Assembly (NCBI RefSeq): GCF_000308695.1 | Contig: NZ_BAGG01000002.1 | Location: forward strand, 183,933-247,932 | DNA from: Nocardia takedensis NBRC 100417 | GTDB taxonomy: Bacteria > Actinomycetota > Actinomycetes > Mycobacteriales > Mycobacteriaceae | DNA: 64,000 bases | Reading direction: 5' to 3' | Shown here: positions 33,073-41,156 of the stretch, piece by piece | How positions within the stretch are numbered: the stretch's first letter is position 1 | How the letters are laid out: each line of letters starts with the position of its first letter | The notes under the pieces: generated by a model | Database searches by the model: none | What the model saw: the letters and a program-made list of their open reading frames with translations, nothing else | Told to the model about the DNA's origin: nothing | Program-made: the position numbers and the translations under genes

Positions 33073-35306
33073 GTGCGCCCGACGCTCACCGGTTCCAGGG
33101 GCGGTTCGGCGGCCTCGGACAGGCCGATCCGCTCGTGCAGACGGACCAGCGGTTTCGGCGCCCACCAGTTCAGCGGCCCCAGCAGACGCATCAGCGCCGG
33201 GGCGAGCAGACCGCGGATGATCGTCGCGTCGGCCAGCACCGTCAAGGTCAGTCCGAGACCCATCATCTGCATGAACGCCACCTTCGAGGTGACCAGCGCG
33301 CCCATCACGATCGCCATCAGCAGCGCGGCGGCGGTGAAGATCCGCCCCGTCCTGGCGACGCCGATGGCGACCGCGCGGGTGTTGTCGCCGGTGGCCAGCC
33401 ACTCCTCCCGGATCCGCGAGAGCAGGAACACCTCGTAGTCCATCGACAGGCCGAACGCCAGGCAGAACATCAGGATCGGCATCGTGGGCACCAGATAACC
33501 GACCGGGACGAATCCGAGCAGCCCCGACAGGTGCCCGTCCTGGAAGATCCACACCATCGCACCGAAGGCCGCCGCCAGCGACAGTGTGTTGAGCAGCAGC
33601 GCCTTGATCGGCAGCACCACGCTGCCGGTGAACAGGAACAGCACGATCAGCGTCGTCAACGCGATCAGGGCCAGCGCCAACGGCATTCGCGCGGCGAGGG
33701 CATCCAGGGAGTCGTCGTTGACCGCGGCGGCCCCGCCGTAGACCGCGGGGCCGGGCGCGGAGACGGCCCGGATCTCGTCCAATTGATCCTGTCCGGCGGG
33801 GGAATAGGGGTCCAGGCGGGTGGAAACACTGAGGTAGGTGCCCGATTCGTTCGCCATCCCCGGCGGCGCGGGCGCGACCCGCTGACCGTTGACGTAGATG
33901 CCCGCCGCGGACAGCACCGCCTGCACGTCCCGGATGCCGGACAACTCGCCCGCGAACTGCTCGATCCGCTGCTGATCCCCGCGATAGCCGTCGAGGACGA
34001 CGGTGGTCGATGCCGCCGGGTCGGCTTGCGGGAACTGCTCGCGCATCGAGTCGCCGACCTGGTGGGCGGGCGCGCTCGCGGGCAGCACGCGGTCGTCGGG
34101 GTAGCCGAACTTCAACGACAGGAACGGCGAGCCCAAGGTCAGCAGCACCGCGATGATGACGATCGCGACGGGCGCCGCGTGCCGCATGACCACCTGGACC
34201 AGGCGGTACCAGCCGTTCTGCTCGAGCGGCACCGGCGCGGGATGCGGATCGCGGCCCAGCAGGCGGCGCAGGGGAACACGCAGGTCAGCGGCGTTCACGC
34301 GGTGGCCGAGCAGGACCAGCGCGGCGGGCAGCACCAGGATCGACGCGACGGCGGCCGCGGCCACCACCGCGACGCCGGTGTAGGCGAACGACTTCAGGAA
34401 GTACAGGTCGAACACGAGCATGACCGCCATCGACAGCGCCACCGTCAACGCGGAGAACAGCACCGTGCGACCGGCGGTCTGCACCGCGCGGATGGTCGCG
34501 CCGACCGGGTCGCGGCCGTTGTCGAGTTCCTCGCGGTAGCGGCTGACGATGAACAGGCTGTAGTCGATGGCCAGCGCCAGGCCCATCGCGGTGGTCAGGT
34601 TGAGCGCGAAGATCGACACGTCGGTGAACATCGTGCACAGCCGCAGGATCGCCATCGTCACCACGATCGCGAACAGGCCGACCGCCAGCGGCAGCGAGGC
34701 CGCGACCAGACTGCCGAACACCAGGACCAGCACGATCATCGACAGCGGGATGGCGACGGCCTCGGCCACCGCCAGGTCGCGCGTGGTCTGCTCGTTGACG
34801 TCGTGGTAGATCGCGGCGAGGCCGCCCTGCCGCACCGTGACGCCGTCGACGGTGCCGGTGACCTGGTCGGCGATCTCGCCCGCGGTGCGCTGGATCTCGG
34901 TCTCGTCGCCGACGAGATAGGCGGCGATCAGCGCGCTGCGACCGTCGGTACCGCGCAGCGCACCCGCGAGGGCGGGGGGCGCGTTCCAGTAGGACTGCAC
35001 GCCGCGCACGTCGGTACGGGCGCGCAACGCGTCGACCACTTCGCCGCCCCTGGCGCGGGTGGCGGGCGCGTCGACCCCGGCCTCGGATTCGACCAGCAGG
35101 ACGAAGTTGGGGGCCGCGCCGTCGAAATTGTCGGCGAGCAGGTCGGCCGCGCGGGTGGACCCGGCGTCGGTCGAGGTGAAGCCACCGGCCTTCAGGTGAC
35201 CCGCCGTGGTGATGCCGAAGAGGCCGCACAGCACCGCCAGCACGGCCGCCCCGGCCAGGACGGCGCGAGGTCGCCCCGTGGCGAATCGCGCGATCGCAGT
35301 CAACAT
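33069..35306 (-). CDS. MmpL-family RND transporter, single copy beside TetR
   Basis: 745 aa. MMPL architecture: first helix at residues about 15-35, a periplasmic domain, then LALAIDYSLFIVSRYREE and the second-half counterpart FGLSMDYEVFLLSRIREEW, each with the SIDY/SMDY-type proton-relay residues. Two SSD-like repeats. It is more divergent from the tandem pair at 4.9-9.6 kb than those are from each other. ATG 35306 has GAGGGGAG at good spacing. Expression is probably induced by a lipophilic effector of the coupled TetR. Export substrate unknown. Confidence 0.9.
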   Translation of the reverse strand: MLTAIARFATGRPRAVLAGAAVLAVLCGLFGITTAGHLKAGGFTSTDAGSTRAADLLADNFDGAAPNFVLLVESEAGVDAPATRARGGEVVDALRARTDVRGVQSYWNAPPALAGALRGTDGRSALIAAYLVGDETEIQRTAGEIADQVTGTVDGVTVRQGGLAAIYHDVNEQTTRDLAVAEAVAIPLSMIVLVLVFGSLVAASLPLAVGLFAIVVTMAILRLCTMFTDVSIFALNLTTAMGLALAIDYSLFIVSRYREELDNGRDPVGATIRAVQTAGRTVLFSALTVALSMAVMLVFDLYFLKSFAYTGVAVVAAAAVASILVLPAALVLLGHRVNAADLRVPLRRLLGRDPHPAPVPLEQNGWYRLVQVVMRHAAPVAIVIIAVLLTLGSPFLSLKFGYPDDRVLPASAPAHQVGDSMREQFPQADPAASTTVVLDGYRGDQQRIEQFAGELSGIRDVQAVLSAAGIYVNGQRVAPAPPGMANESGTYLSVSTRLDPYSPAGQDQLDEIRAVSAPGPAVYGGAAAVNDDSLDALAARMPLALALIALTTLIVLFLFTGSVVLPIKALLLNTLSLAAAFGAMVWIFQDGHLSGLLGFVPVGYLVPTMPILMFCLAFGLSMDYEVFLLSRIREEWLATGDNTRAVAIGVARTGRIFTAAALLMAIVMGALVTSKVAFMQMMGLGLTLTVLADATIIRGLLAPALMRLLGPLNWWAPKPLVRLHERIGLSEAAEPPLEPVSVGRT

Positions 35307-35320
35307 CCAACGCTCCCCTC

Positions 35321-35357
35321 GTAGGTTAACGGCGTTAGAGTAACGCCGTTAACCTAC
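35321..35357. promoter_or_regulatory. Double-palindrome TetR operator
   Basis: Perfect 17-bp arms GTAGGTTAACGGCGTTA (35321-35337) and its reverse complement (35341-35357) with a 3-bp GAG spacer. Each arm also holds its own odd-length palindrome (TAACGGCGTTA and TAACGCCGTTA), suggesting two repressor dimers side by side. Located 15 bp upstream of the mmpL start, on top of its ribosome site and likely promoter. Confidence 0.82.
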
Positions 35358-35384
35358 TGGCGTCGAGGCCCCGCGACGGAAAGT

Positions 35385-36209
35385 TCAGCGACGCGCCTGT
35401 TTGGCCAGCGCACGCAATCCGCGCCGACCGGGAACCGGGCGACCGTCCTCCACGTCGATCCACTCGGCGGTCTGCAACCAGAGTTGCTGGGTGATCGCGT
35501 CGGCGGTGTCGTGGAAGACGCGGCGGCCCCGGTCATCGCGCAATTCGTGCGCGACCGTCGACCAGCGCGGCGGACGGTCCGCGCGATTCCGATAATCAGC
35601 GAGATATCCCGCGACGATCGTGCCGATGGTATTCACCGGCCGCAGCGACACCCGATTCCCGAATTTCGCGGCGTGGAATCGACGCCCCGCGCACAGTGAT
35701 TGCGGATTCGCGTTCGAGGCGATCCAGCCCGCGCGCTGGGCCCGCTCGATCAGCCACAGATGTTTCACCGCGTTGGGCGCGACATCGCCGATGCGGTCGC
35801 GGATCAACGCCATGACCGGTTCGGAATTCAGCACATCCCGACGAATCGGACCGGTGCCGTGTCGCGTCCAGTGCTCGTCGGCCAGACCGGCCAGCACCCG
35901 GCCGAAATCGTCGATGCTGCGCTGCGCGCGGCGGCCGAGTCGCTCGATCCGCTCGGCCTCGTGCCGCATCTCGTTCTGCGTGGTCAGCGTGCGGATCGCC
36001 GCCATCGTGGGCACCTGGCGACGTTCGAGCAGTTCCAGGATGGCCTGGGCGGTCGACGGATCGGCGGCGGCGGCCACCGGCAGCGAATCGCGCTTGAGCG
36101 CGAAATCCTGCGGGCTGATGGCGCGGCTCAGCAGGTCGACCGCGACGGGATCGCCCGCGAAATCGGTATTGGAGAGCCAGGCTGCGGCGATGTCGTCATG
36201 AGACGGCAC
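35385..36209 (-). CDS. Hypothetical protein, 274 aa
   Basis: Soluble, arginine-rich, helical protein without a recognised domain. The segment HWTRHGTGPIRRDVLNSEPV and the later IERAQRAGWIASNANPQSLC look helix-turn-helix-like, so DNA binding is possible but unproven. Start: GGAGGA lies 9 nt upstream of GTG 36209, giving MPSHDDIAAAWLS; an ATG at 36218 is only one base from the same ribosome site and is less likely. It lies 28 bp downstream of the palindrome (35321-35357) and is transcribed towards the mmpL-tetR operon, so the palindrome may also act as the boundary between the two. Confidence 0.65.
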   Translation of the reverse strand: MPSHDDIAAAWLSNTDFAGDPVAVDLLSRAISPQDFALKRDSLPVAAAADPSTAQAILELLERRQVPTMAAIRTLTTQNEMRHEAERIERLGRRAQRSIDDFGRVLAGLADEHWTRHGTGPIRRDVLNSEPVMALIRDRIGDVAPNAVKHLWLIERAQRAGWIASNANPQSLCAGRRFHAAKFGNRVSLRPVNTIGTIVAGYLADYRNRADRPPRWSTVAHELRDDRGRRVFHDTADAITQQLWLQTAEWIDVEDGRPVPGRRGLRALAKQARR

Positions 36210-36280
36210 GTGGCACATTCCTCCGGTGAAGGCGGTGGGAGTGCGGTAGCGGCACCCGAGGACGATGCGGGTAATGATTT

Positions 36281-36371
36281 CAGGTTGTGCCCCGGCCGGG
36301 ATGAGGGACCGGCCGGGGCCACCAACCTGATGAAGGTTTGGCTACCGAAGTTGCCGATAACCACGGTAGCC
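36281..36371. other. Two adjacent hairpins in the divergent gap
   Basis: First hairpin: 36281-36299 with 36309-36329, a 17-bp stem (CAGGTTG and CCCCGGCCGG blocks) with a small internal bulge and a 9-nt loop. Second: GGCTACCG (36340-36347) with CGGTAGCC (36364-36371), 16-nt loop. No ORF spans them, and they lie about 70-160 bp upstream of the start of the minus-strand gene and 300 bp from dnaX. Transcribed structure or dimeric regulator sites; unknown. Confidence 0.45.
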
Positions 36372-36671
36372 AGGCTCCCGGGCGACTGTCACTTTTAGCG
36401 GCCGATTCGTTACATCCGAAAATTTCCGCAAAAGCGGGCTATACGTTTGACCAATTCGGGGCTAATGCTGGCGGTGATGTGGATTCTCCCGCGAGGTTTG
36501 CTGGAAGGGTTCGGGAACGTCGCTCCGGCGAGCCGTGCGGCCGGAACCGGCGCGCGTAACCGGCTCCGTCGCGGTTAGTGATTTGCGTCACATCTGACCG
36601 CGTGGTCGGCGGGTGGGCCCGACGGCGGTGGCGAATGATCCTCTGTCGGTGCCCGCCGGTAGCCTCTGGCC
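36372..36671. other. Spacer upstream of dnaX
   Basis: 300 bp, no credible gene. The 36410-36470 part is A/T-richer than average. A CRP-like half-site pair, GTGA-TTTGCG-TCAC, occurs at 36578-36591 (listed separately). I see no clear -10/-35 pair. Confidence 0.45.
36578..36591. promoter_or_regulatory. CRP/Crp-like binding site candidate
   Basis: GTGA-N6-TCAC, the core of the TGTGA-N6-TCACA motif bound by cAMP receptor proteins including the mycobacterial one. Located about 81-94 bp before the dnaX start codon. Chance occurrence is possible. Confidence 0.35.
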
Positions 36672-39548
36672 GTGGCTCTGTACCGGAAGTACCGACCGGC
36701 AACGTTCGCAGAGGTGGTTGGGCAGGAGCACGTCACCGACCCGCTGAGCACCGCCCTGGACACCGGGCGGATCAGTCATGCCTACCTGTTCTCCGGCCCG
36801 CGCGGATGCGGCAAGACCTCCTCGGCCCGCATCCTCGCCAGATCGCTGAACTGCGCCCAGGGCCCCACCTCCACGCCGTGTGGCGTCTGCGCCTCCTGCG
36901 TCGCGCTCGGGCCCGGCGGTCCGGGCAACCTCGACGTCATCGAACTCGACGCCGCGAGTCACGGCGGCGTCGACGACACCCGCGAACTGCGCGACCGGGC
37001 CTTCTACGCGCCCGCCGAATCGCGCTACCGGGTGTTCATCGTCGACGAGGCGCACATGGTCACCACCGCGGGCTTCAACGCGCTGCTCAAGATCGTCGAG
37101 GAACCGCCCGCCCACCTCATCTTCATCTTCGCCACCACCGAACCCGACAAGGTGCTGCCGACCATCCGCTCGCGCACCCACCACTACCCGTTCCGCCTGC
37201 TGCCGCCGGCCACCATGCGCGGACTGCTCGGCCGCATCTGCGAACAGGAGAGCGTGCCCGTCGAGGAAGCGGTGTACCCGCTGGTCATCCGGGCGGGCGG
37301 CGGCTCGCCGCGCGACAGCCTCAGCGTGCTCGACCAGTTGCTCGCAGGCGCGGGCGCCGAGGGCGTCACCTACGCGCGCGCGGTCTCGCTGCTCGGCGTC
37401 ACCGACGTCGCCCTCATCGACGACGCGGTGGGCGCGCTGGCCGACGACGACGGCGCCGCCCTGTTCGCCACCGTCGACCGGGTGATGGAAGCGGGCCACG
37501 ATCCGCGCCGCTTCGCCGTCGACCTGCTCGAACGCTTCCGCGACCTGATCCTGATGCGCGCGGTCCCCGACGCCACCGAACGCGGACTGGTCGCCGGTCC
37601 GGGCGACGTGCTCGACCGCATGCGCGCCCAGGCCGAGCGCCTCGGGCCCGCCACCCTCACCCGCTACGCCGAACTACTGCACGCCGGACTCGGCGAGATG
37701 CGCGGCGCCACCGCGCCCCGCCTGCTGCTCGAAGTCGTGTGCGCCCGCATGCTGCTGCCCTCGGTCTCCGACGCCGAATCCGCCACCCTGCAACGCTTGG
37801 AACGACTCGAACGCGGAGTGGCCACGGGCGCGATCGCCGCCGCGCCGGCCGGTACGACGCCGGGGGCCGTGCCGGCCGGGTCGCCGTCCGTTGGGGTGCC
37901 GTCCGGTGCGGCGGGTGCCGTTGGCGGGAGCGCGGCGTCGTCCGGCGCACGCCCCCGCCGAGGGGCGGAAATGCTCGCCGAGGCGATGCGCAACCGTTCC
38001 GGGAGCGAAGCGTCGCCCGCTGCCCCCGAGCGGCCCACCGCGTCGGCTGAGCGCCCTTCCGCCTCCGTCGAGCGGTCGTCCGCCGTCGCTGCTGAGAACT
38101 CCGCCGGTTCGGCTGAGCGGCCGTCCCCCGCGGTCGAGGCTCCCGCCGCCGATCAGTCGGCCGCGCCTGTGGATCAATCGTCCGGCTCTGTGGACCGATC
38201 GTTCGAGCAGGAGGATCGATCAGCCGGGCGTGCGGAGCAGGTTTCTGCCTCCGCGGATCAATCGTCCGCGCCCGATGTGACCGCTTCCGTCGGGCCGTCG
38301 ACCTCCACGACGCCGCCTCCAGCGTCCGCTACGTCGACCGCCGCGGACACTGCTACCGCTACACCTTCTCCTCCTGCCGGGGCCGCGCGGTCCGAGGCTG
38401 TCGCGCAGGGAACGCCTTCCGTCGGCGCGGGGTCGTCGGCCTTCGAGGCGTCGTCCGGGTCGGAGGTCCCGGCAGCGCCCGCGAACGAGCCCGCGGTGGA
38501 TCGCTCGACGGAGGTCGGTGGCCCGGTGGCGGACGCCGTTCGTCATCCTGTCGCGCCCGCCGACGGAGCGGCGACCGTGGATGCCGCTCGGTCCGGCGCG
38601 CCTGCGGAACGGGCGGGTGCGGGCGGTTCCAATGTCGACCAGGTGAATGCTGGCGGTTCCGGCGTAGCAGGTCGAGCCGGTGTGGATGTTTCCGGTGCAC
38701 CGGCCGACCGGGCGGATGCGGGCCATCCCGGTGCGGCAGGTCGTGGCGGCGCAACTGGTTCCGGTGTAGCGGCAGGTCGTGGGGATGCCGCCGAGTCCGG
38801 CTTGCCGGTGGCGGATGCCGCCTCTGCGGTGGAGAGCTCCGCCGGCGGGGCGGAGACGGAGTTGTCGCAGGCCGTGGAGGGGGCGTGGGCGGAGATCCGG
38901 GCCAAGGTGCGTGAGCACGGGGCCGCGGTGCACGCGTTGCTGTCGGGGGCGTCGGTGGCGCGGGTCGAGGGTGGGGCGATCGTGTTCGCCCATCAGCACG
39001 CGCCGTTGGCGAAGCGGTTGTCGGAGCCGCGGAATCTGGACGCGGTGCGGTCGGCGGTGCGGGCGGTGCTCGGCCGCGATCTCGACGTGCGGTGGGAGAG
39101 CGGTGCGGCGGTCAGGAGCGCGCCCGCGCAACCCGCCCGTTCGCGCGGGGCGGCGTCGGCGCCCGCGAAGCAGCAGAGCGAGACGCGCGGAACCGAGTCC
39201 GCGCCGCCGCGGTTCTCGCGGCCAAGCCAGGCCAACCGGACCGCCCCGCAGAACGGGGCGCGGCGACCGGCCGACCAGCCGCGGCCCGCGGGCGACGACG
39301 ACATCCCGCCGCCGGATTTCCCGGACCTGCCGGACGATCCCGGGCCGGGCGATTTCGCGCCGCCGGACCCGGTCGCGGACTACGACCGTCCGTCGCAGGC
39401 GGTGGCCGGGGACCCCACGCCGGAGGAGGAGCGGGAGATGCTCGCCGAGGCGGCGCGACCGGTGGCTCCGGAGGATCGGCGCGACCCGGACGAGGTCGCT
39501 CTGGAATTACTGCGAACTGAGCTGGGGGCCACACGGCTGGATGGTTGA
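36672..39548 (+). CDS. dnaX: DNA polymerase III subunit gamma/tau
   Basis: 958 aa clamp-loader ATPase. An N-terminal AAA+ domain has Walker A GPRGCGKTS (42-50), the zinc cysteines C61, C70, C73 and C76, Walker B VFIVDEAHMV (about 119-128), and the sensor region ATTEPDKVLPTIRSR. Domains II and III run to about residue 380. A roughly 350-residue low-complexity linker (about 382-731), rich in Ala, Ser, Pro and Gly, separates this from a conserved C-terminal segment starting ELSQAVEGAWAEIRAKVREH that ends near residue 815, followed by a Pro-rich tail. Mycobacterial DnaX is about 580 aa, so the linker expansion is large. GTG 36672. No frameshift signal for a separate gamma form is evident. Confidence 0.93.
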   Translation: MALYRKYRPATFAEVVGQEHVTDPLSTALDTGRISHAYLFSGPRGCGKTSSARILARSLNCAQGPTSTPCGVCASCVALGPGGPGNLDVIELDAASHGGVDDTRELRDRAFYAPAESRYRVFIVDEAHMVTTAGFNALLKIVEEPPAHLIFIFATTEPDKVLPTIRSRTHHYPFRLLPPATMRGLLGRICEQESVPVEEAVYPLVIRAGGGSPRDSLSVLDQLLAGAGAEGVTYARAVSLLGVTDVALIDDAVGALADDDGAALFATVDRVMEAGHDPRRFAVDLLERFRDLILMRAVPDATERGLVAGPGDVLDRMRAQAERLGPATLTRYAELLHAGLGEMRGATAPRLLLEVVCARMLLPSVSDAESATLQRLERLERGVATGAIAAAPAGTTPGAVPAGSPSVGVPSGAAGAVGGSAASSGARPRRGAEMLAEAMRNRSGSEASPAAPERPTASAERPSASVERSSAVAAENSAGSAERPSPAVEAPAADQSAAPVDQSSGSVDRSFEQEDRSAGRAEQVSASADQSSAPDVTASVGPSTSTTPPPASATSTAADTATATPSPPAGAARSEAVAQGTPSVGAGSSAFEASSGSEVPAAPANEPAVDRSTEVGGPVADAVRHPVAPADGAATVDAARSGAPAERAGAGGSNVDQVNAGGSGVAGRAGVDVSGAPADRADAGHPGAAGRGGATGSGVAAGRGDAAESGLPVADAASAVESSAGGAETELSQAVEGAWAEIRAKVREHGAAVHALLSGASVARVEGGAIVFAHQHAPLAKRLSEPRNLDAVRSAVRAVLGRDLDVRWESGAAVRSAPAQPARSRGAASAPAKQQSETRGTESAPPRFSRPSQANRTAPQNGARRPADQPRPAGDDDIPPPDFPDLPDDPGPGDFAPPDPVADYDRPSQAVAGDPTPEEEREMLAEAARPVAPEDRRDPDEVALELLRTELGATRLDG

Positions 39549-39578
39549 CAACCACCGCCTCCAGGACGTTAAGTTAAC
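39545..39578 (+). promoter_or_regulatory. Candidate promoter and GTTAAGTTAAC palindrome before fadA
   Basis: TTGACA (39545-39550) overlaps the dnaX stop; TAAGTT (39570-39575) lies 19 bp further as a -10-like box, inside the palindrome GTTAA-G-TTAAC (39568-39578). A repressor could bind here. This implies a long 5'UTR of about 320 nt for fadA. Confidence 0.3.
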
Positions 39579-39903
39579 CGGAGTTCGCACGCCACGGTAG
39601 TATGAGCGGGTGGCCGCGAACTCTGGTTCGGCGAAGTTCTATGGTAGGCCCATGCGCATGGGCGTCCATGACGTGCGCCGGCAGCCGCATGCCGAGTTTT
39701 GTACAGCGTTATACGACGTGAGCGAGGTCCTGCGAAACCACGCAGGACCGGGTGCCCGCGCCGTGAATTGAATACGGACGGTCGGTCCTGGGGCCGGTCG
39801 GCGAGGTCAGCCGCGACCGCGTCGCATGCGCGGACGACGGTGCACAGAGCGCTCGGGCGGGCGAAAGTCCGGCCGCCGCACCCTAAGGAAGGAAACACTC
39901 CAC
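39549..39903. other. Intergenic region upstream of fadA
   Basis: 355 bp with no convincing gene. Contains the candidate promoter (39545-39578) and a perfect 9-bp hairpin (39726-39749), then the AAGGAAGGAAA ribosome-site region just before 39904. Confidence 0.5.
39726..39749 (+). promoter_or_regulatory. Hairpin in the fadA upstream region
   Basis: GGTCCTGCG (39726-39734) - AAACCA - CGCAGGACC (39741-39749). Perfect stem; could be a 5'UTR structure or a terminator of dnaX transcription. No T-tract. Confidence 0.4.
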
Positions 39904-41118
39904 ATGACCACAGAGGCCTACATTTACGAGGCCATCCGCACCCCGCGCGGACGCGGCAAGAAGAACGGTTCGCTGCACTCGGTCAAGCCGATCGACCTCA
40001 CCGTTGGTCTGATCCAGGAGCTGCGCGGCCGTTTCCCGAACCTGGACGAGGACCGGATCTCCGACCTCATCCTCGGTGTGGTGGCCCCCGTGGGTGACCA
40101 GGGCGCCGATATCGCCCGCACCGCCGTGACCGTGGCGGGCCTGCCCGACACCGTCGGCGGCTTCCAGCTCAACCGCTTCTGTGCCTCCGGCCTCGAGGCC
40201 GTCAACCTGGCCGCCCAGAAGGTGCGCTCCGGCTTCGACGACCTCGTCCTCGCGGGCGGCGTCGAGTCCATGTCCCGCGTGCCCATGGGCTCCGACGGCG
40301 GCGCCTGGGCGCTGGACCCGGCCACCAACTACGACACCTACTTCGTGCCGCAGGGCGTGTCCGCCGACCTGATCGCCACCATCGAGGGCTTCAGCCGCGA
40401 CGACGTCGACGCCTACGCCGTGCGCTCGCAGGAACTGGCCGCCAAGGCCACCACCGGTGGCTACTTCGCCAAGTCGATCGTCCCGGTCAAGGACCAGAAC
40501 GGCCTGATCGTCCTGGACAACGACGAGCACATGCGTCCCGGCACCACCGCCGCCGACCTGGGCAAGCTGAACCCCTCCTTCGCCGTCGTCGGCGAGATGG
40601 GCGGCTTCGACGCGGTCGCGCTGCAGAAGTACCACTTCGTGGAGAAGATCGACCACGTCCACCACGGCGGCAACAGCTCGGGCATCGTCGACGGCGCCGC
40701 GCTGGTGCTGGTCGGCACCGAGGAAGCGGGCAAGGCCAGCGGCCTGACCCCGCGCGCCCGCATCGTCGCCACCGCGACCAGCGGCGCCGACTCGACCATC
40801 ATGCTGACCGGCCCCACCCCGGCCTCGAAGAAGGTCCTCGCCAAGGCGGGCCTGACCCTCGACGACATCGACCTCGTCGAGATCAACGAGGCGTTCGCCT
40901 CCGTGGTGCTCAAGTTCCAGAAGGACCTCAACGTCCCGGACGAGAAGCTGAACGTCAACGGCGGCGCCATCGCGATGGGCCACCCGCTGGGCGCCACCGG
41001 CGCGATGATCACCGGCACCATGGTCGACGAACTGGAGCGCCGCAACGGCCGCTACGCGCTGATCACCCTGTGCATCGGTGGCGGCATGGGCGTCGCGACC
41101 ATCATCGAGCGCGTCTAA
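39904..41118 (+). CDS. fadA: Acetyl-CoA acyltransferase (3-ketoacyl-CoA thiolase)
   Basis: 404 aa beta-oxidation thiolase that cleaves 3-ketoacyl-CoA with CoA to acetyl-CoA and a shortened acyl-CoA. The nucleophile is Cys93 in [11 protein letters not shown]; the second catalytic cysteine is in [10 protein letters not shown] near the C-terminus, and [17 protein letters not shown] carries the catalytic His. Length matches the mycobacterial FadA (Rv0859, recalled). ATG 39904 has AAGGAAGGAAA upstream. 38 bp upstream of fadB on the same strand, forming the trifunctional beta-oxidation complex. Confidence 0.95.
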   Translation: MTTEAYIYEAIRTPRGRGKKNGSLHSVKPIDLTVGLIQELRGRFPNLDEDRISDLILGVVAPVGDQGADIARTAVTVAGLPDTVGGFQLNRFCASGLEAVNLAAQKVRSGFDDLVLAGGVESMSRVPMGSDGGAWALDPATNYDTYFVPQGVSADLIATIEGFSRDDVDAYAVRSQELAAKATTGGYFAKSIVPVKDQNGLIVLDNDEHMRPGTTAADLGKLNPSFAVVGEMGGFDAVALQKYHFVEKIDHVHHGGNSSGIVDGAALVLVGTEEAGKASGLTPRARIVATATSGADSTIMLTGPTPASKKVLAKAGLTLDDIDLVEINEAFASVVLKFQKDLNVPDEKLNVNGGAIAMGHPLGATGAMITGTMVDELERRNGRYALITLCIGGGMGVATIIERV

Positions 41119-41156
41119 CCCCCGCCGAACAGCATTTACCTAGGAGACACAGAGCT

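Noticed and set aside
36241..36480. A possible riboswitch (c-di-AMP type) upstream of dnaX
   Set aside because: Hairpins are present, but the conserved blocks of the ydaO class and its usual downstream cell-wall hydrolase gene are absent.
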